Of a stretch of 64,000 nt of DNA, positions 33,061-45,527 are shown piece by piece. This DNA comes from Mesostigma viride (lineage: Eukaryota; Streptophyta; Mesostigmatophyceae; Mesostigmatales; Mesostigmataceae), in assembly GCA_009746045.1 (NCBI GenBank), contig RPFO01000079.1, positions 3,644,507 to 3,708,506 of the forward strand, in the 5' to 3' direction. A program made the translations under genes and the position numbers. Within the stretch, counting starts at the first letter, position 1. Each line of letters starts with the position of its first letter. The notes beneath the pieces are model-generated. The model did not search any database. It was not told the origin of the DNA and saw only the letters and a list, made by a program, of their open reading frames with translations.

Positions 33061-33244
33061 ATTGGGAGTTGGGACTTGGGAGTTGGGAGTTGGGGAATGG
33101 GGGATTCGGGAGCTGCCAGCACTGAGAAGGTAGTAAGATACTGTAAGTAACGTGCGTGTTTGCAACTTGCCCGTTGAAACTCTACAGTACAGTCACTGCA
33201 GGTCGAGGATCTCCGCCTCACGGGAGTCTCTACAGCGTGTGTAC

Positions 33245-33639
33245 GGCGGAGCCAATTTTCGGAGGAACCTCGTTCCTCACCCTTATGTTTGCTGCGCTGT
33301 CAGCCTGTCACCCTTATGTTTGCAGTTTGCTCACCGCTCTCGATTATGTTTGCTCCTTGTTTGCCACCCCATAAGGCAGGACCAGCCGTTGGATCCACTA
33401 TTACTAGTAACCCTGTCGGTTCACCGGCGCGGGAATGAACTCAACTCATCTCAACCCTTACAAATTTCGGGACAAATTCGGGACAAATTCGGTGGATGTA
33501 CATATGGATGTATCTGTATGGATTTATGGATGTATGGATTGACGGATTTTATCCCCTATTCCTACAGTATCACGTGTACGGCCTTATAAGCTTCGCCAAT
33601 TCTGACGAACCTAACGGTTCTTCCGAAATTGGCTCCGCC
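33245..33639. mobile_element. MITE-like element with ~28-bp imperfect terminal inverted repeats
   Basis: GGCGGAGCCAATTTTCGGA at 33245 faces its inverse TCCGAAATTGGCTCCGCC ending at 33639, and the similarity goes on inwards (GGAACC / GGTTCTT). It has no coding capacity and no clear target-site duplication. The second copy is 45818-46516 with a SINE inside. It lies upstream of the HSF start, so it may also be part of the promoter. Confidence 0.6.
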
Positions 33640-33666
33640 TGATAAGCCACTTAAAATAATCGGTGG

Positions 33667-34655
33667 ATGAAAATGTCAAAGCCAGTGAAGGTTCCTTTTA
33701 GCCCTGCCTTATCTGAAAAAATGCCTATCTATGGCTCAAATACAGTTGGCTCTTTGGAAAGCTCTTCACTCCAGCATGCGCACGGCAGCCAGACACAGAT
33801 AAGGTCGGAATCTCACGCAGATTCACAGCCCGGAAAAGCCGGAAATTTCCCCACATTTAATCTCAGCGGCCCAAATTCAGACATAGGATTCAAAAATACA
33901 AGGAAGAAACCGGCCACATGCATCCAGAATTTATTTTTTAACTCGCGGATGAGTGGTTCCTTCATAAGAGCTTATCTACCGTCCGACTGACGGGCGCACG
34001 GGTAGCCTTGCTCGGTGTTAAATAGGGTACCCGTTGCATATTGCTAAATTTGAAGATGGTCAAAAGCTTTGCGTGGCAACTCGATTCTTCCTCATTGCAC
34101 GAGTGCCCCACGTTAGCCCCCGGAGTAAGCTCTCGCAGGTGAACGCCCTGACCTGGTCGCAAACATCCGCTGCCCACGGTCGCAAGGCCTAGTCTTAAAG
34201 CGTCGTCATCTTCCCACGATAACACAACCGCTGGCGAGCGTCTGCCTTGCTCGCCAGGGTAGAGAGCGCCACCATCACCACGGCTTTGTTGCATCACCGG
34301 GCGCCTAGTCGGCGAGGTGTTGCCAACCGCTCCAGGATTCTCAGGTGCCGGATATCCTGCCTCCCTACCGACGTCAAGGAATGACTGCCAACGAATGGGA
34401 GGCCGATATCCGCTCTAACGGGCCAGAATTTGTTGAGGGCAGTGATGTTTGTGGAACAGTCAGAAAAAAGGTCAAGCATGTTTACGGCCTTGCATCTCAG
34501 TCGTGCGCGTACGGTCTGGCATGGAGATGGACAGGGGCCGGTCGCTTTATGATCCAAAGGTGATCGCTTGGGCCTGTGCCATGAGCCCGCGAGTTAAGGA
34601 CGTTACACGGGTGGCATGGCCAAGATTCGCTCGACATTTGCGACAATGCTGGCTG
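33667..34655 (+). other. Open stretches upstream of HSF, unrecognised (unit 1)
   Basis: An ATG frame at 33667-33990 (107 codons) and a second stretch from 34345 (LPPYRRQGMTANEWEADIRS) preceded by TTCTCAG are the most protein-like of several frames, and both recur in unit 2 (46546-46872, 47236-47475). Splice-like sites fit, but no family is recognised and phases could not be linked, so this is at most an unconfirmed gene cut by the duplication junction at 34656. Confidence 0.25.
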
Positions 34656-35248
34656 CGCAAATTCACGTGCGCCTGCGCAAATTCAACACAGACCAACAGT
34701 GGCGAGGAGAGGGGGGTTGGGAGACAGTATCAAGAGCCCATAAGAAATGCTTCAACCTTGTTAGGGGTAGATGTCCTCCATTTTTTTCTTTTTGGCCTTT
34801 CACTCTCACCTTGGGTTGTCGCATGCCTCACTTGGTAACTGTGAGTCCTCTTTCCCTCCTGCAACGGGATATCACCTGTCTCACTTGCATGTGACAGTCT
34901 GCAACAGGCACCCACTTGGCCAGCCCTCCTCATGACATGAGTGATATTAAGAGCATGCGAGATGCGGGCTCTGCTAGTAGCATGCTATTATTACGGGATA
35001 TTAATAGCATGCGAGATACTGGCTCTCCATCCCATGCCCGTGGACCTGACGCGTGGGCGGCGTTGCTCGTGGCTTCTTATGCCCGCCCTTGCATGACCTG
35101 CCGTTTTTGAGCTCCCTGTTGAAAATAAATGTAAATCATTTTTTCCCTTACTGGCACTTACCGGTGTTGGCCCCCCTTGTGTGGCTTGCTTCTCTTGCCT
35201 ACCCCCACGTGACTTCGTTTCTCTGCCCGCCCGCGTGCGGTGCCCCAG

Positions 35249-35323
35249 ATACAGCGGCTGGTGCGCCTGGAGAGCCGCACCAAGATCAAGGCCAACAATG
35301 CAGATGCCAGCGTGAAGAAGTAG
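35249..35323 (+). pseudogene. Orphan copy of mL54 exon 3
   Basis: Matches 25410-25484, with splice acceptor and stop codon, but lacks exons 1 and 2 because the duplication started inside mL54 intron 2. It cannot give an mL54 protein by itself. It is followed by the same threefold repeat of the exon end. Confidence 0.93.
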
Positions 35324-35547
35324 ATTCCAAATGCACCAAGACCAAGGCCAACAGCGCAGACGCCAGTGTGAAGAAGTAGATTCCAGATGCACCAAGACCA
35401 AGGCCAACAAGCGCAGACGCCAGCGTGAGGAAGTAGAGCCAACCTTTGTCACAAGCAACGGGTCAAACCAAAGTCTAGTGCTGGGGATACATGGCCTGCA
35501 CTGGTTATCTCATTGATACTTGTGAATGGACCCACCCATGTTTGCAT

Positions 35548-35785
35548 GGTCACTAAAGCGTACGAGGTCACTAAAGCGTACCTGGTCACTAAAGCGGTGT
35601 CAGTCGCTAACACTTACTCGGTCACTGACACGTACTTGGTCGCTAACACGTACTCGTTCACTAACACGTACACGTTCACTAACACGTACTCGGTCACTAA
35701 ACACGCACTCGTTCACTAACACGTACTCGATCACTGACACGTACTCGGTCGCTAACACGCACTCGGTCACTATCAGGACCGTACT
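35548..35785 (+). repeat. 18-bp tandem repeat, unit 2 copy
   Basis: Same array as 25690-25937, with one unit change (GTCACTGACACG for GTCGCTGACACG) and a 9-base insertion near its right end. Confidence 0.92.
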
Positions 35786-36714
35786 TGGTCAGAGCACGTA
35801 TCCTCTGGATTGCCAGCGACGAGCGCTTCGAACGGAGAGCATCTGTCTGGGAAAGTTGCCATCAGTACGTGTTGTCAGGCGAGATGCGCCTGGTGCGATC
35901 CGCAAGCCTTCTGCATGACCTTAACGATGCTCGTGCCACTGTTATGAACAAGCTTACGGTACTATGGCAAGGAAGCTTGCAGGACGACCATGCTGGGTGG
36001 CAGCTGCTTGTTGCTCTCCCTGAAGTGCACGGCCAGTGGACAAGTCTTGAGATTTGGGACATCTGTTTGCAACCGCATTGCTGCTGCCACATGCCTGGGG
36101 CGTACCTGGCAATACCTGCTGATGGGCAGCTGTTGAGGATCTGCAGAGGCATTATCCCACCCCCTGGTAGCACTCTTTGCTATGTTGGTATCTTCAATAA
36201 GTATCCCCATGCTACTGGAGGCCCCGGGAGGAAGGCTCGCTCGTGGCGTCAACAGCATCAATAGTCTGTGGGTGGCCTCCTGGACCACCGAACAAGTGTG
36301 AGCATTCGCCGCAGGCGTTGTTGGAGCCGGGAACGCATCCTGGTTGAAAATGCTGATGGCTTGGTGGATTCAGGTCGCTTGACTTGTGCACACAACCTGG
36401 GGCCTTGGCTTTGCTAGTTTGCGTACGAGGTCTTCGTGTGCACATGTCTTGATATGTTGCTAGTATGTCGACATCAAAGGCAGCAGTCCCTGCACCATTT
36501 TTGCTGTGCATCAATCAGGGATGAAAAACACCTGTGCAAGATTTATTGAGTGTAGCCCATGACTTTCCCAACGGAAGGGTCACAAGTGAATGCAATTAAT
36601 ACATCACCACATGCACAATTAATACATCACCACATGCACAATTAATAATCGCCTCATGCATGCACTAATAATTCACAAAATATCAGAAAACCGAGGTCAT
36701 GTACATCTATATAT

Positions 36715-37785
36715 TTTCTCAAAGTGGGATCGAGAAGCCTTCCATGCAGGCTTCCCGCTGGCGGACATCATCTATGCAGACGACACCACCCTCTTCGAGG
36801 GCACTGAGCACGTGCAGACGTGGCTTGACTGTCGGCCTGGTAATCGAGGCCCGTGCGGTGGGGCTAGTGAGGTCATGCAGCAAGAAGACTGAGGCTCTGG
36901 CGATTGGGCTCACTCAGCCACCACCCGACCTCTTTCTCCTTGACGGCTCTCGAGTCCTGTATCGGGACGTACCGCGTCAAGTTGCTGGGTAGCTTACTCC
37001 CCAGCTGCGAGGCCGATGTGGACCACCGTATCTCCCTCGCCTGGCACGCTTTACTCCAACACCGGGCCCTGTACGTGGCGCAAGCTCTTGGGCAAGATAG
37101 AGAAACAGGACCTGGTCCTCCCTGTTCTTACGTACGGGGCCGCGACGAGGACCCTCACTGCCGACCTTGCCAGAAAGCTGGACGGCGCGCGGTCACCGAC
37201 ATGCTGCGATCCATTTTTAGTGTAGGCAACGCTGCTCATACCCGCAGTGAGGACTTTAACCTCAGCATGCCATATACCACCAGCACCATTACGCAGCGGC
37301 GCCTGTAGCTCTAGTAGGGCACTTAGCTCGCACCAACCAGGTAGACACCTCACGTGGCCTCCCCGCGGGACTGCGCTCAGCTCAGCCTGCATGGCCGGCA
37401 CCTTCTTACATGGGCCGCCGGGCCCCACAATGCTAGATGCCGCAAGGCCCGCACCTTCAAAGAACAGCTAGTAAAGGACATGGGGGGGCTCGGCCTCTCC
37501 GTGATCGATTTGGGACAAGGTGATGGACAAGGCCAAGTGGGCCCAGGTCATAGATCGAGGAAAACGAACCCCCTCCCGTGGGGAAGCGCCCGCATGTTTG
37601 CAAATGCGGGAAGCACGCTACACAGGACCCCTAGGCCGGGTAGAGAGCTTAGAATAATAGAGTTGGCCTTGATGTTGTAGATAGATTAGACCGGTAGGAT
37701 TGCGTGTCCCCATCCATTCATCCATCGGGGTTAATGCTCCGTGACTCCCCAACGGGAGCACGAGTTAAATTAATTAATTAATTAA
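36715..37785 (+). mobile_element. Decayed LINE 3' part, unit 2 copy
   Basis: Duplicate of 26865-27962 with further small indels. It shows LADIIYADDTTLFEGTEHV again and ends with the hairpin CTCCC-CAAC-GGGAG at 37745-37758 and a TTAA tail. A second tail with hairpin follows at 38120-38133. Confidence 0.88.
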
Positions 37786-38450
37786 CTCCATGCAGGCTCC
37801 TGAATGCCAAGGAGACAACCAGCGCAGGCCAGAACCTTCATGAGACAACCAGCGCGCATGGCCTGCATGCCAGAAATCTGGAGAACGTACAACGAACCAT
37901 GGTAGCTTCAGCAGCGGTATCATGCAAGGAGACCACCAGCGCAGGCCAGAAATTGGGAGAATCCGGACCATATCCGGCAGATAGATGTTGTAGTCCGGCA
38001 GATAGATGTTGTAGTTAGCATGCTGTTAGATAGATGTCGTAGGTAGCTGATGTAGATAGATTAGACCGGTAGGACTGTTTGCACCATCCATCCATCGAAT
38101 CGGGGTTAATGCTCCGTGACTCCCCAACGGGAGCACGAGTCTAATTAATTAATTAATTAATATCCGGCAGCTTGAGCCTGCCGTCATGCATGCATCTTGT
38201 CTGCGTTTTCGAGTCGTAACAGGATGATGCATGAATATCGATTATGGGTATCGACTACATCCGTGTTTTTCGAATCGATCCTGAATATAAAATCGTCGAG
38301 CCCAAGCAGTGCTCAAATAAATTTATTTGCTAACAAGTGCTGCCAATTAATTCCGCGCCATACGTGACAAGACGTGAAACTCGTGCATGCATATTAATTT
38401 TACTGGAAGCTTTAATTGAACCCTCCGCTTAGCGATCCCCTTGTAGATAT

Positions 38451-38462
38451 TCTGATTTGGCA
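38451..38462 (-). mobile_element. 12-bp SINE 3'-end micro-insertion
   Basis: TCTGATTTGGCA, identical to the first 12 bases of SINE copy 1 as read on the plus strand, stands between two copies of TTGTAGATAT (38441-38450, 38463-38472). Unit 1 has a single related site (TTATAGATAT at 29058-29067). It reads as an extremely 5'-truncated retrotransposition. Confidence 0.7.
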
Positions 38463-38489
38463 TTGTAGATATGGACAGGTCTATCTAGG

Positions 38490-41400
38490 CGGGTAGAGGA
38501 GCTAGTCGCATTTTGCATTGAGCATCGTGTGTCTATATTAGGCGTCCAGGAACACCGCCGCACGGTGCCACTTGGCATGGTGAGCACTGATCGCTTGGCG
38601 GGTGGCTGGCGGTTTTTCTTCGCTGGCAGCGGTACGTCTGGCCAAGGTGGTGTTGGTCTTTTGTGTTCGCCGCTGGCAGTTGCTAGCCTCAGCACGCTTA
38701 AGTTTCTAACGCCACGCCTTATGGTAGCACACTTCACCTCCGTCGAGGGGCGGTCTAAACACCACCTCACGGTGGGGGTGGGCTACGCACCCCATAGTGG
38801 TCTACCTGCGTTGGAACGCCAGAAGTTCTTCGAGGACTTGCACAGCCTTGAGGGGGCCACCCCGGCCCGCCACTTTTTGGTTATGCTGCTAGACGCCAAT
38901 GCCACGCTCCCCGTGGGTACTGCTGGCAGTCGCTTTGCGCCTGCTGACACTGCTGCTAATGACAACACTCCCCTGTTTTCTGCCTTTTTGCGGGATAGCG
39001 GGATGGTTGCTGTCAACTGCCACTTCCAACGTCCCTCCCAGGACTTGGTCACTTTTCGTGGCCCTAACGGCCGTCAGGCCTGTCTGGACTACGTGGTGGT
39101 ACGGCAGCCCAGGTGTACCTCGGTTCTGGACACCCGAGTGTTTGACACGCCCACGGTGTGCTCTGACCACCGGTTGGTGCGCGCGACCCTTCGGCTCCGG
39201 TTCCACGTCCCCGCGCGCCGCGCCCCAGTGGTCCGCCCTGACTGGTCTGCTCTACGTCCGGTCAAGGGAGATCCTGAGGACTGGACGGACGCCGAGCACG
39301 AGCGGAACTGGTGCCGACGGAAGTACCTGTCGGCACTGGACGCCCGGGCGGACGTCGACGAGCTGGACAAGGGTGCCCCCAACGCAGCCATTTTTGCGGG
39401 CTTTGCGGCCCGTGCCCCGTTGCTGGCGGCCCGGCACCTGCCGGTCATGCCCCGCCGCCGCCCCGGCCCGCTCTACCGCCAGGACCCCAAGGTCTTGGCC
39501 GCCCGGCACCGCCTCAAGCGTAACCGGGACCCGCTGCAGAAACCATTGCTCAAGGCCGCCCTTGTGGAGGCCTACGAGCATGCTCAGGACGCGGAGGCGG
39601 CCCAGTGCATCGCGGATGCCAAGGCCTGCCAGGCTCGCAACCAGGGCAAGGACATGTGGTACCACCTCGACCGGCTCGGCGGCCGGCGGCAGCGCACCCC
39701 GGTGGAGCACACGGGGGACGGCACGGCGCCGGTAAGCCTTGACCGCTGGTTGGCCCACAATGTTTCCTTGACCGGTGGGGCTCGCGCCCCCCCCCGCCGC
39801 TTCACCCCGAGACGGCCGCCCGCCTCGGGGTCGCCGGACCCCCGCCGCCGCCAGCGCCCCCCTCCTCGGCCGCGGACTACCAAGTCCCCGCCTTGAAGGA
39901 GGGCTGCCTTGCCACCAACGACGTCGTCCACCCCTTCACTTTGGAGGAATTGGACGGCGCCCTTGCTCGCCTGCGGTACGATGCGGCGGTCGGGGCCGAC
40001 CACCTTTCTGCTGAGCTGCTGAAGACCCCTGATCTGGCGGTTAGGGATCTTCTGCTGGCGTTCTGCAACCGTGTCCTGCTCTCTGACGAGCCTCCGCCTG
40101 CTGAGTGGCAGACGGCCATCCGCGTCATGCTGTACAAGAAGGGCTCTGCTGCTGACCCCGGTAACTACCGGGGTGTCTGCCTCCAGAGCGCCGCGCTGAA
40201 GGTCTTCATGCGCATGATGCTGCACAGGCTCCGCGCCGCGCTGGACCCACACCTGGGTGAGTCTCAGATGGGTTTCCGTAGTGGTCGTAACACTGTCATG
40301 GCTGTGTTTGTCGCGCGCCGGTTGATGGAGGAGGTGCGTCGCCTTCCCCCTGACAGTTTGCCGCTGGTCCTCATTTTTGTTGACTATATCAAGGCCTTTG
40401 ACACGGTCCTCTGGGAGGCTCTTTGGGCCATCCTAGCTCTGGACCGCGTGCCACCAGCGTTTATTGCTGCCATTCGCCGACTGTATGAGGGCTCACAGGC
40501 AGTAGTGCGGACTGCGGAAGGCACCACCCCACCATTCCCCCTTCACCACGGGGTGTGGCAAGGTTGTGTCCTGTCTCCATACCTGTTCATTATTGTCGTG
40601 GACCACGTCATGCGCCAGGCACGTGCGCGCTTTACTGCTCTTAAGGGGTTCGAGCCAGGCTTGGACATCCTTAACGAGCGTGGGCACGGCGGGGTTAGCA
40701 CGGGTTACCGCCTGGCTGACCTGATTTACGCGGACGACACCACCCTCATCGCGCGCCCCGAGCACATTCAGACCTGGCTGGACTGTCTGGGCCTGGAGGC
40801 GAGGGCGGTGGGGTTGGAGATTAGTGTCAAAACTGAGGCGATGGTGATTGGGGCCTCCAGTCGCCCACCGCTGCCGCGCCTGCTAGACGGGACGGAGGTC
40901 CCACTCCGCGACCGCTTCAAGCTGTTGGGGAGTTGGCTTCCGGACACTGCCGACGATGTGGACACCCGCATCGGCCTTTCCTGGGCCAAGCTCCGTTCGC
41001 TCAACACCTACTGGCGCTCCAAGGGCCTGGACGAGCACCGCAAGCGCATGCTCTTCAAGGTCCTCGTCCTCACGGTGCTCACGTATGGCGCCGAGGCATG
41101 GACACTCACGGCAACACTGGCAGCCAAGCTAGACGGCACGGTAACCCGGATGCTCCGACAGGTCCTGAATGTCGGGTTTTCTCAGCGTAGGTCCTTAGAG
41201 TCTTTGTATCACGGTATGCCGCGTATTTCGGACGAGATTAGACAGCGTAGGATAGCATTTGTAGGACATCTTGCTCGCACCAGCCAGGTCGACACCGCCC
41301 TTGGTCTGGCCGGTCCCCAGCGGCTCGGCCAACCGGGGCGGCACATTTTGACCTGGCCTGGCCCCAAGAACATTCCTAAAAAGGTAGGGAAACATGCCAT

Positions 41401-41722
41401 GACCTATACCCAGATGTTGCTGGACGACCTAGTGGTCCCAGCCCAGTTTGAGTACCGCATCCACTCTCTCTCCCGTCTTTGGACTGCCATGCAGGACAAG
41501 GAGCGGTGGAAGAAGATTGTCAAGGCACACACGCCCGACCCTGTGGGCAAGCCACCTCCCCCCAAGCGGAGGAGGCGTTTTGATGAGTAGTGTAGTTAGG
41601 CTTTTCTAGATAGAGTTAGGATAGTTCGATCACGCGGCTTCCTCCACCCCATCCATCATGAAATATGTGCTACATGACCTCCCCACGGAGGCATGTTATA
41701 ATTTAATTTAATTTAATTTTTA
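38490..41722 (+). mobile_element. LINE (non-LTR retrotransposon) with endonuclease and reverse transcriptase
   Basis: A 3.2-kb insertion present only in unit 2, flanked by 7-bp ATCTAGG (38483-38489 and 41723-41729); unit 1 has the empty site ATCTTGG. The endonuclease frame (38490-39896) has ILGVQEHRR, SGQGGVGLL, VGYAPHSG, LLDANATLP, CLDYVVVRQ and SDHRLVRATL, an APE-type fold lacking its first strands. The reverse transcriptase frame (to 41590) has FVDYIKAFDTV (motif A), WQGCVLSPYLF and YADDTTLIA (catalytic motif C), a thumb part and the basic end KRRRRFDE. The two frames are one base out of register at a C9 run (39787-39795). The 3' end has a CCTCC-CCAC-GGAGG hairpin (41678-41691) and an ATTTA tail. 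The 5' end is truncated and no ORF1 is present. L1-like, clade not determined. Confidence 0.95.
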
Positions 41723-43049
41723 ATCTAGGTCATGGATCGATTAATTCTTGACATGTGCATGCACATCACTCTTGAGTTGGGTACTTCTCGATTATGAAAG
41801 AACTCTGCTTTCCATTTCGTGTGAATCAAGAATAAATTCATCAATCTAGAAGATAGTGCCAGCGACAAGTTATGTTTCTCACTAGTAGAAAACGCTACCA
41901 AAAAAAAAAAGACAGGGCGCAGGGACAACCATCGATCGGTTGTCTCACTTATGGGATATTATATAAACAATTGCCGTGCCAGCCCAGGTGTCATGGACTC
42001 ATATTGCATCAGTGACCCTGGAAGATGCAGAGGGTGCATCTTTTGCGCCACCCAGCTCACAAATGTTGAACTCGGGAACTAACATGTTTAGCGATCAAAA
42101 TCTACATTGCTTAACTACGTACACACTGTCATGACCAATATGCTTGCTTTGTGTAGCAGATAGCATGCTGGCCACAGCCAGACAAACTGCTGCAAAAGAC
42201 AATTTGGCTTTGGTCCGTATCTCACCAAAAAGATAAACGTAGGCAACCTATAATACAAATGCCACCGCGGGCACGCCATCGCTGCCGCCACCGCATGCAA
42301 GCAGCCAGCAGCCCCCTGGCATGGCGTAAACTTTTCTTTCTTTAAACAAGTTATCCCCATGAGTAGGGCTCCGCGGTCTGGCCAAGGCACTCACACGCAT
42401 TCTCGCTGATGCCAAGAAATTGGTAGGGACCTCCGATGCGGCATTGCCAAGAGGGAATCATACTCAGGCATGCCGCATACGCCACGGAGGCAGTTTTCCA
42501 TGCCGCCACCCTTTGGACCGACGGTGCCGCACAGCAGGTCACGGTTTAACCTATAAACATTTTCGCAGCTCTGGTTTTGTCATATCTTTTTGCTGTTTTT
42601 TCCCCAGGAATATGTACAGTGTGTGACACACCACCAGCGACTCATGGGGCATTACCCGGTGGCGGCAACCAGCTGTCGCGCGTCACAGCCATTCACGCCT
42701 TGTCCGCCCATCCACACAGGCAACGCCCAGCGCTAGAGAGATCAGGCCATATATACATGGTCGGGTGCCTCACGGCTGCTGGTGGCAGCCACTGCCCCTG
42801 GCAACTGCTCCCCGCACTTGACAGTCCTCCACCCCGTGAGAAGGTCCTTGTCGACGTGTGCCGTAGGCTTAGTTAAGAAGGAAACAAGGCCCCAAAATCC
42901 AAACGGCCCGCAGAGGAAGCAGCTCTGACGCCGCAGACAACCATACTGAAACGCGAGCCTCCGCTGCAATCACCACAAAGGGGCCTTTGTCCACTTGATC
43001 ATGGGCCGCCACAAAAAACTCCCCTTCCATAGAAGAGGCAATGTCCCCT

Positions 43050-45527
43050 TCACCACGGCACGCCAAAGACAGCCCGCAGCTCCTCTTCAGACAGGCCCTC
43101 ATCCCTGGACCATGAGAGATCCCCCGTGCTGACTTGGCCCACCTCTGTGCTGACTTGGCCCGCCTCCAGCCCACCTTGTGTGCCGAACAGCTGGCACTGC
43201 GTGCTTGTCTCTGGCAGCTGCTGCACGCTCATGTCCATCACTGCTTGCATGTTGGGCAGCGGCTGCACACCCGACCCCTCCATCACATCCCCATCGGCCA
43301 TCGCATCGGCCGCCCCCGGCACACACAGGGACACCTGGTTGTCCATGGGAATGGGGCCGTCCAGGGGGAACGCCTTGTTCATGAGTTCTCGCCAAAAGTG
43401 CTCCTCCCACTCCTCCCCCTCGGTGCCAGCCCCTGCACCTGCGCCGGCATTACTGGGCGCCTCCTCTGCCACGTCGCCGATGCCACCCACAACAACGGGC
43501 ACGTTCCCGCTGGCCTCTTCCCTGGACACGGCGACGCCAGCCGCCTCCATCTGGACCCCCTGGGGTTGCGCGTCGCTGCTGCTGCCGAATGGGGCGTTGA
43601 AGCATGCGTGCGCGCCGCGTGCCCCGCACTGGCCTGCATCATCCCCGATGCCGCCACCACCGCGGCTGCCACCGCCACCTGGGTGGGCGTTCGCAAGCTC
43701 TGGCTTCACGCGCACATCGTCATTGGCGACGTCACGCGGGTGCTTGCACAAGGAACCGGTCGTGGAGGGGGGGACCATGCTGCGGGGGGGTGCGTGAAGG
43801 TCGAACGATGAAGAGGCGGACAGCTGGTCCAAAGGGGCTTGTCCGAGATAAGGCAGGTGCCACATGGCCACGTGGTCGCCCCCCATCCCCTTGCAGGCCT
43901 CGGCCACCGCCAGGTCGCAGAGCGCAGCCACCTGCCACGCCCACTGCTGCATCGCCCGCTGCATCTCCACAGTTTCTCGCAGCCAGCACGCCTGTTCCTC
44001 CACGCGCCCAACCATGCAAGCCAGCTCGTGCTCGATGCGGTGCACCATGGCCGCCAGATCGGCTGCACTGGCATTTGAACACGACGTGTCATTGCCACAC
44101 GGCTCGAAAAGGGAGGCAGGCGGGGGGGCAGGCGCGGGGGCAGGCGCTAGGGCAGGTGCTAGGGCAGGTAGAGAGGGAGGCGCTGAGAAAGGAGGCGAGG
44201 CAGGCAGGGAGGCAGGCAGGGAGGCAGGCTGGGAGGCAGGCTGGGAGGCAGGCTGGGAGGCAGGCACGTTGCGGGATGCCTGCTTGCTGTCACTGCGTTG
44301 GAGGAACTTCAGCCGGCCGTGCTGGCCGTGCACGAAGTTGGGGTGGTAATATTCCTCACGATCAGGGAGCTTGCGAAACCCCTGCAAAGACAGGGCAAGG
44401 TTGCAAGGACGCACAGGATGCACAGCCAGCAGGGGAAATAGACAGAGGAATTTCATAAGCGTAAGTTTAAGCATCCTGATCAACGAAACTTGCAATAGCC
44501 ACCGAACGAAAACAGGGATTGTAGCCGGAGAGGCGTTTGACCAAGGCCAAGTAACGGACAAGCCACGGAGAGGCACCTTTAACTAGCGAAAGAGTGATTC
44601 TAAATCAAGGTAGTTGCAACCTCTTGTATTTGAAACTCGAAGCTTCCAGCACCGTTGCCACCCTACCACGTCTGACAATATTTGGTTTATGCATCCTGAT
44701 CAACGAGACGTGCAACTGTACGTGTAGCAAACGAATGAAAACAAGAATTGTATGCCCCAAGAGGCGTTTGACTAAGGCCAAGAAACGACAAGCCACATAG
44801 AGGCTCTTTTACTAGCGCAAGAGTAGATCTAAACCAAGACAGTTACACGTGGATTTCTTCGCAACTCGAAGCTTCCAGCCCCGTTGCCTACGACGTCAGA
44901 ACAATATTTATTTCAAGCACGAGGTAAGACGCGGGGAAAGAAGCAGGCACTTACATAGGTGTTAAGCTGGCGGACGAAGCTGCTGAAGTTCTTGTGCTTG
45001 AAATATTTTGGCAACACCTCTTGCTCGAGTCGATGACGGTTTCGCACTGTAAAACTCTTTCCGTCGGGGCCAAAAGCGATGATTGTATTCGTAGATGGGT
45101 CACTGACCATCGCATAAGTCTTCTTGACGAAAGGTGCAAGGTGAGGGGGCTTTTCTTGCCTGGTTGAAACTGGGCTCGAACCAAGAGAAGCAGGGGGCTT
45201 CGAATTTTCTCCGCTGGCATAGCCATCTTCGTTGACTGATTGCATGGATAGATCGTCGTTATTGGCTGCGTGGACTGACTGGGTAAAACCCGCCATCGTG
45301 GAACCCAGCGTGTGCGGTTGTCTCGGGTACGCCATTCTGTGCGCGAGAGGTCGCGCATCGAAGAACGAGGCCGCCTTTATTTCGTCGTTCTCCGTGACAT
45401 CGATGGCGGCGTCGATCGCGCGCGTCGCGCATGTCCCGGAGCGCCGCGCCGTGCAAGCCGCGGCTGGTGAGACCATGGTGATTGGTTGGTGGACCTGTGC
45501 TTGAGTACCTCCTTGGTGGCGTGGCAT
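43050..45527 (-). CDS. HSF: Heat shock transcription factor, class-A type, copy 2
   Basis: Tandem duplicate of 30465-32954. Exon 1 is 44955-45527, exon 2 43050-44381, same phase-0 intron after LNTY; 634 residues. The DNA-binding domain is identical to copy 1. Differences are confined to exon 2: one four-residue LPAS unit fewer in the linker, Ser to Arg in the oligomerisation region (MVHRIEHEL), Phe to Leu within the AHA motif (FWRELMNKAF), and Asp to Glu and Gly to Val near the C-terminus. Both copies keep open frames and splice sites, so both may be active. The upstream region differs by a SINE and a short indel in the MITE-like element, so expression may differ. Very recent divergence is inferred from the near identity. 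Confidence 0.95.

Larger units (their letters stand above)
24825..34656. repeat. Tandem segmental duplication, unit 1 (~9.8 kb)
   Basis: Unit 1 runs from CACGTGCGCC at 24825 to GGCTGC at 34656 and is repeated from 34664 to 47547 with very high identity apart from retroelement insertions, small indels and microsatellite changes. It contains mL54 exon 3, LINE debris, the complete HSF gene and about 1.7 kb beyond its start. The junction holds 7 extra bases (GCAAATT). Confidence 0.96.

Noticed and set aside
38899-39758. Alternative long frames overlapping the LINE endonuclease on both strands
   Set aside because: They are shadows of the GC-rich endonuclease frame, which carries the recognisable EN motifs.
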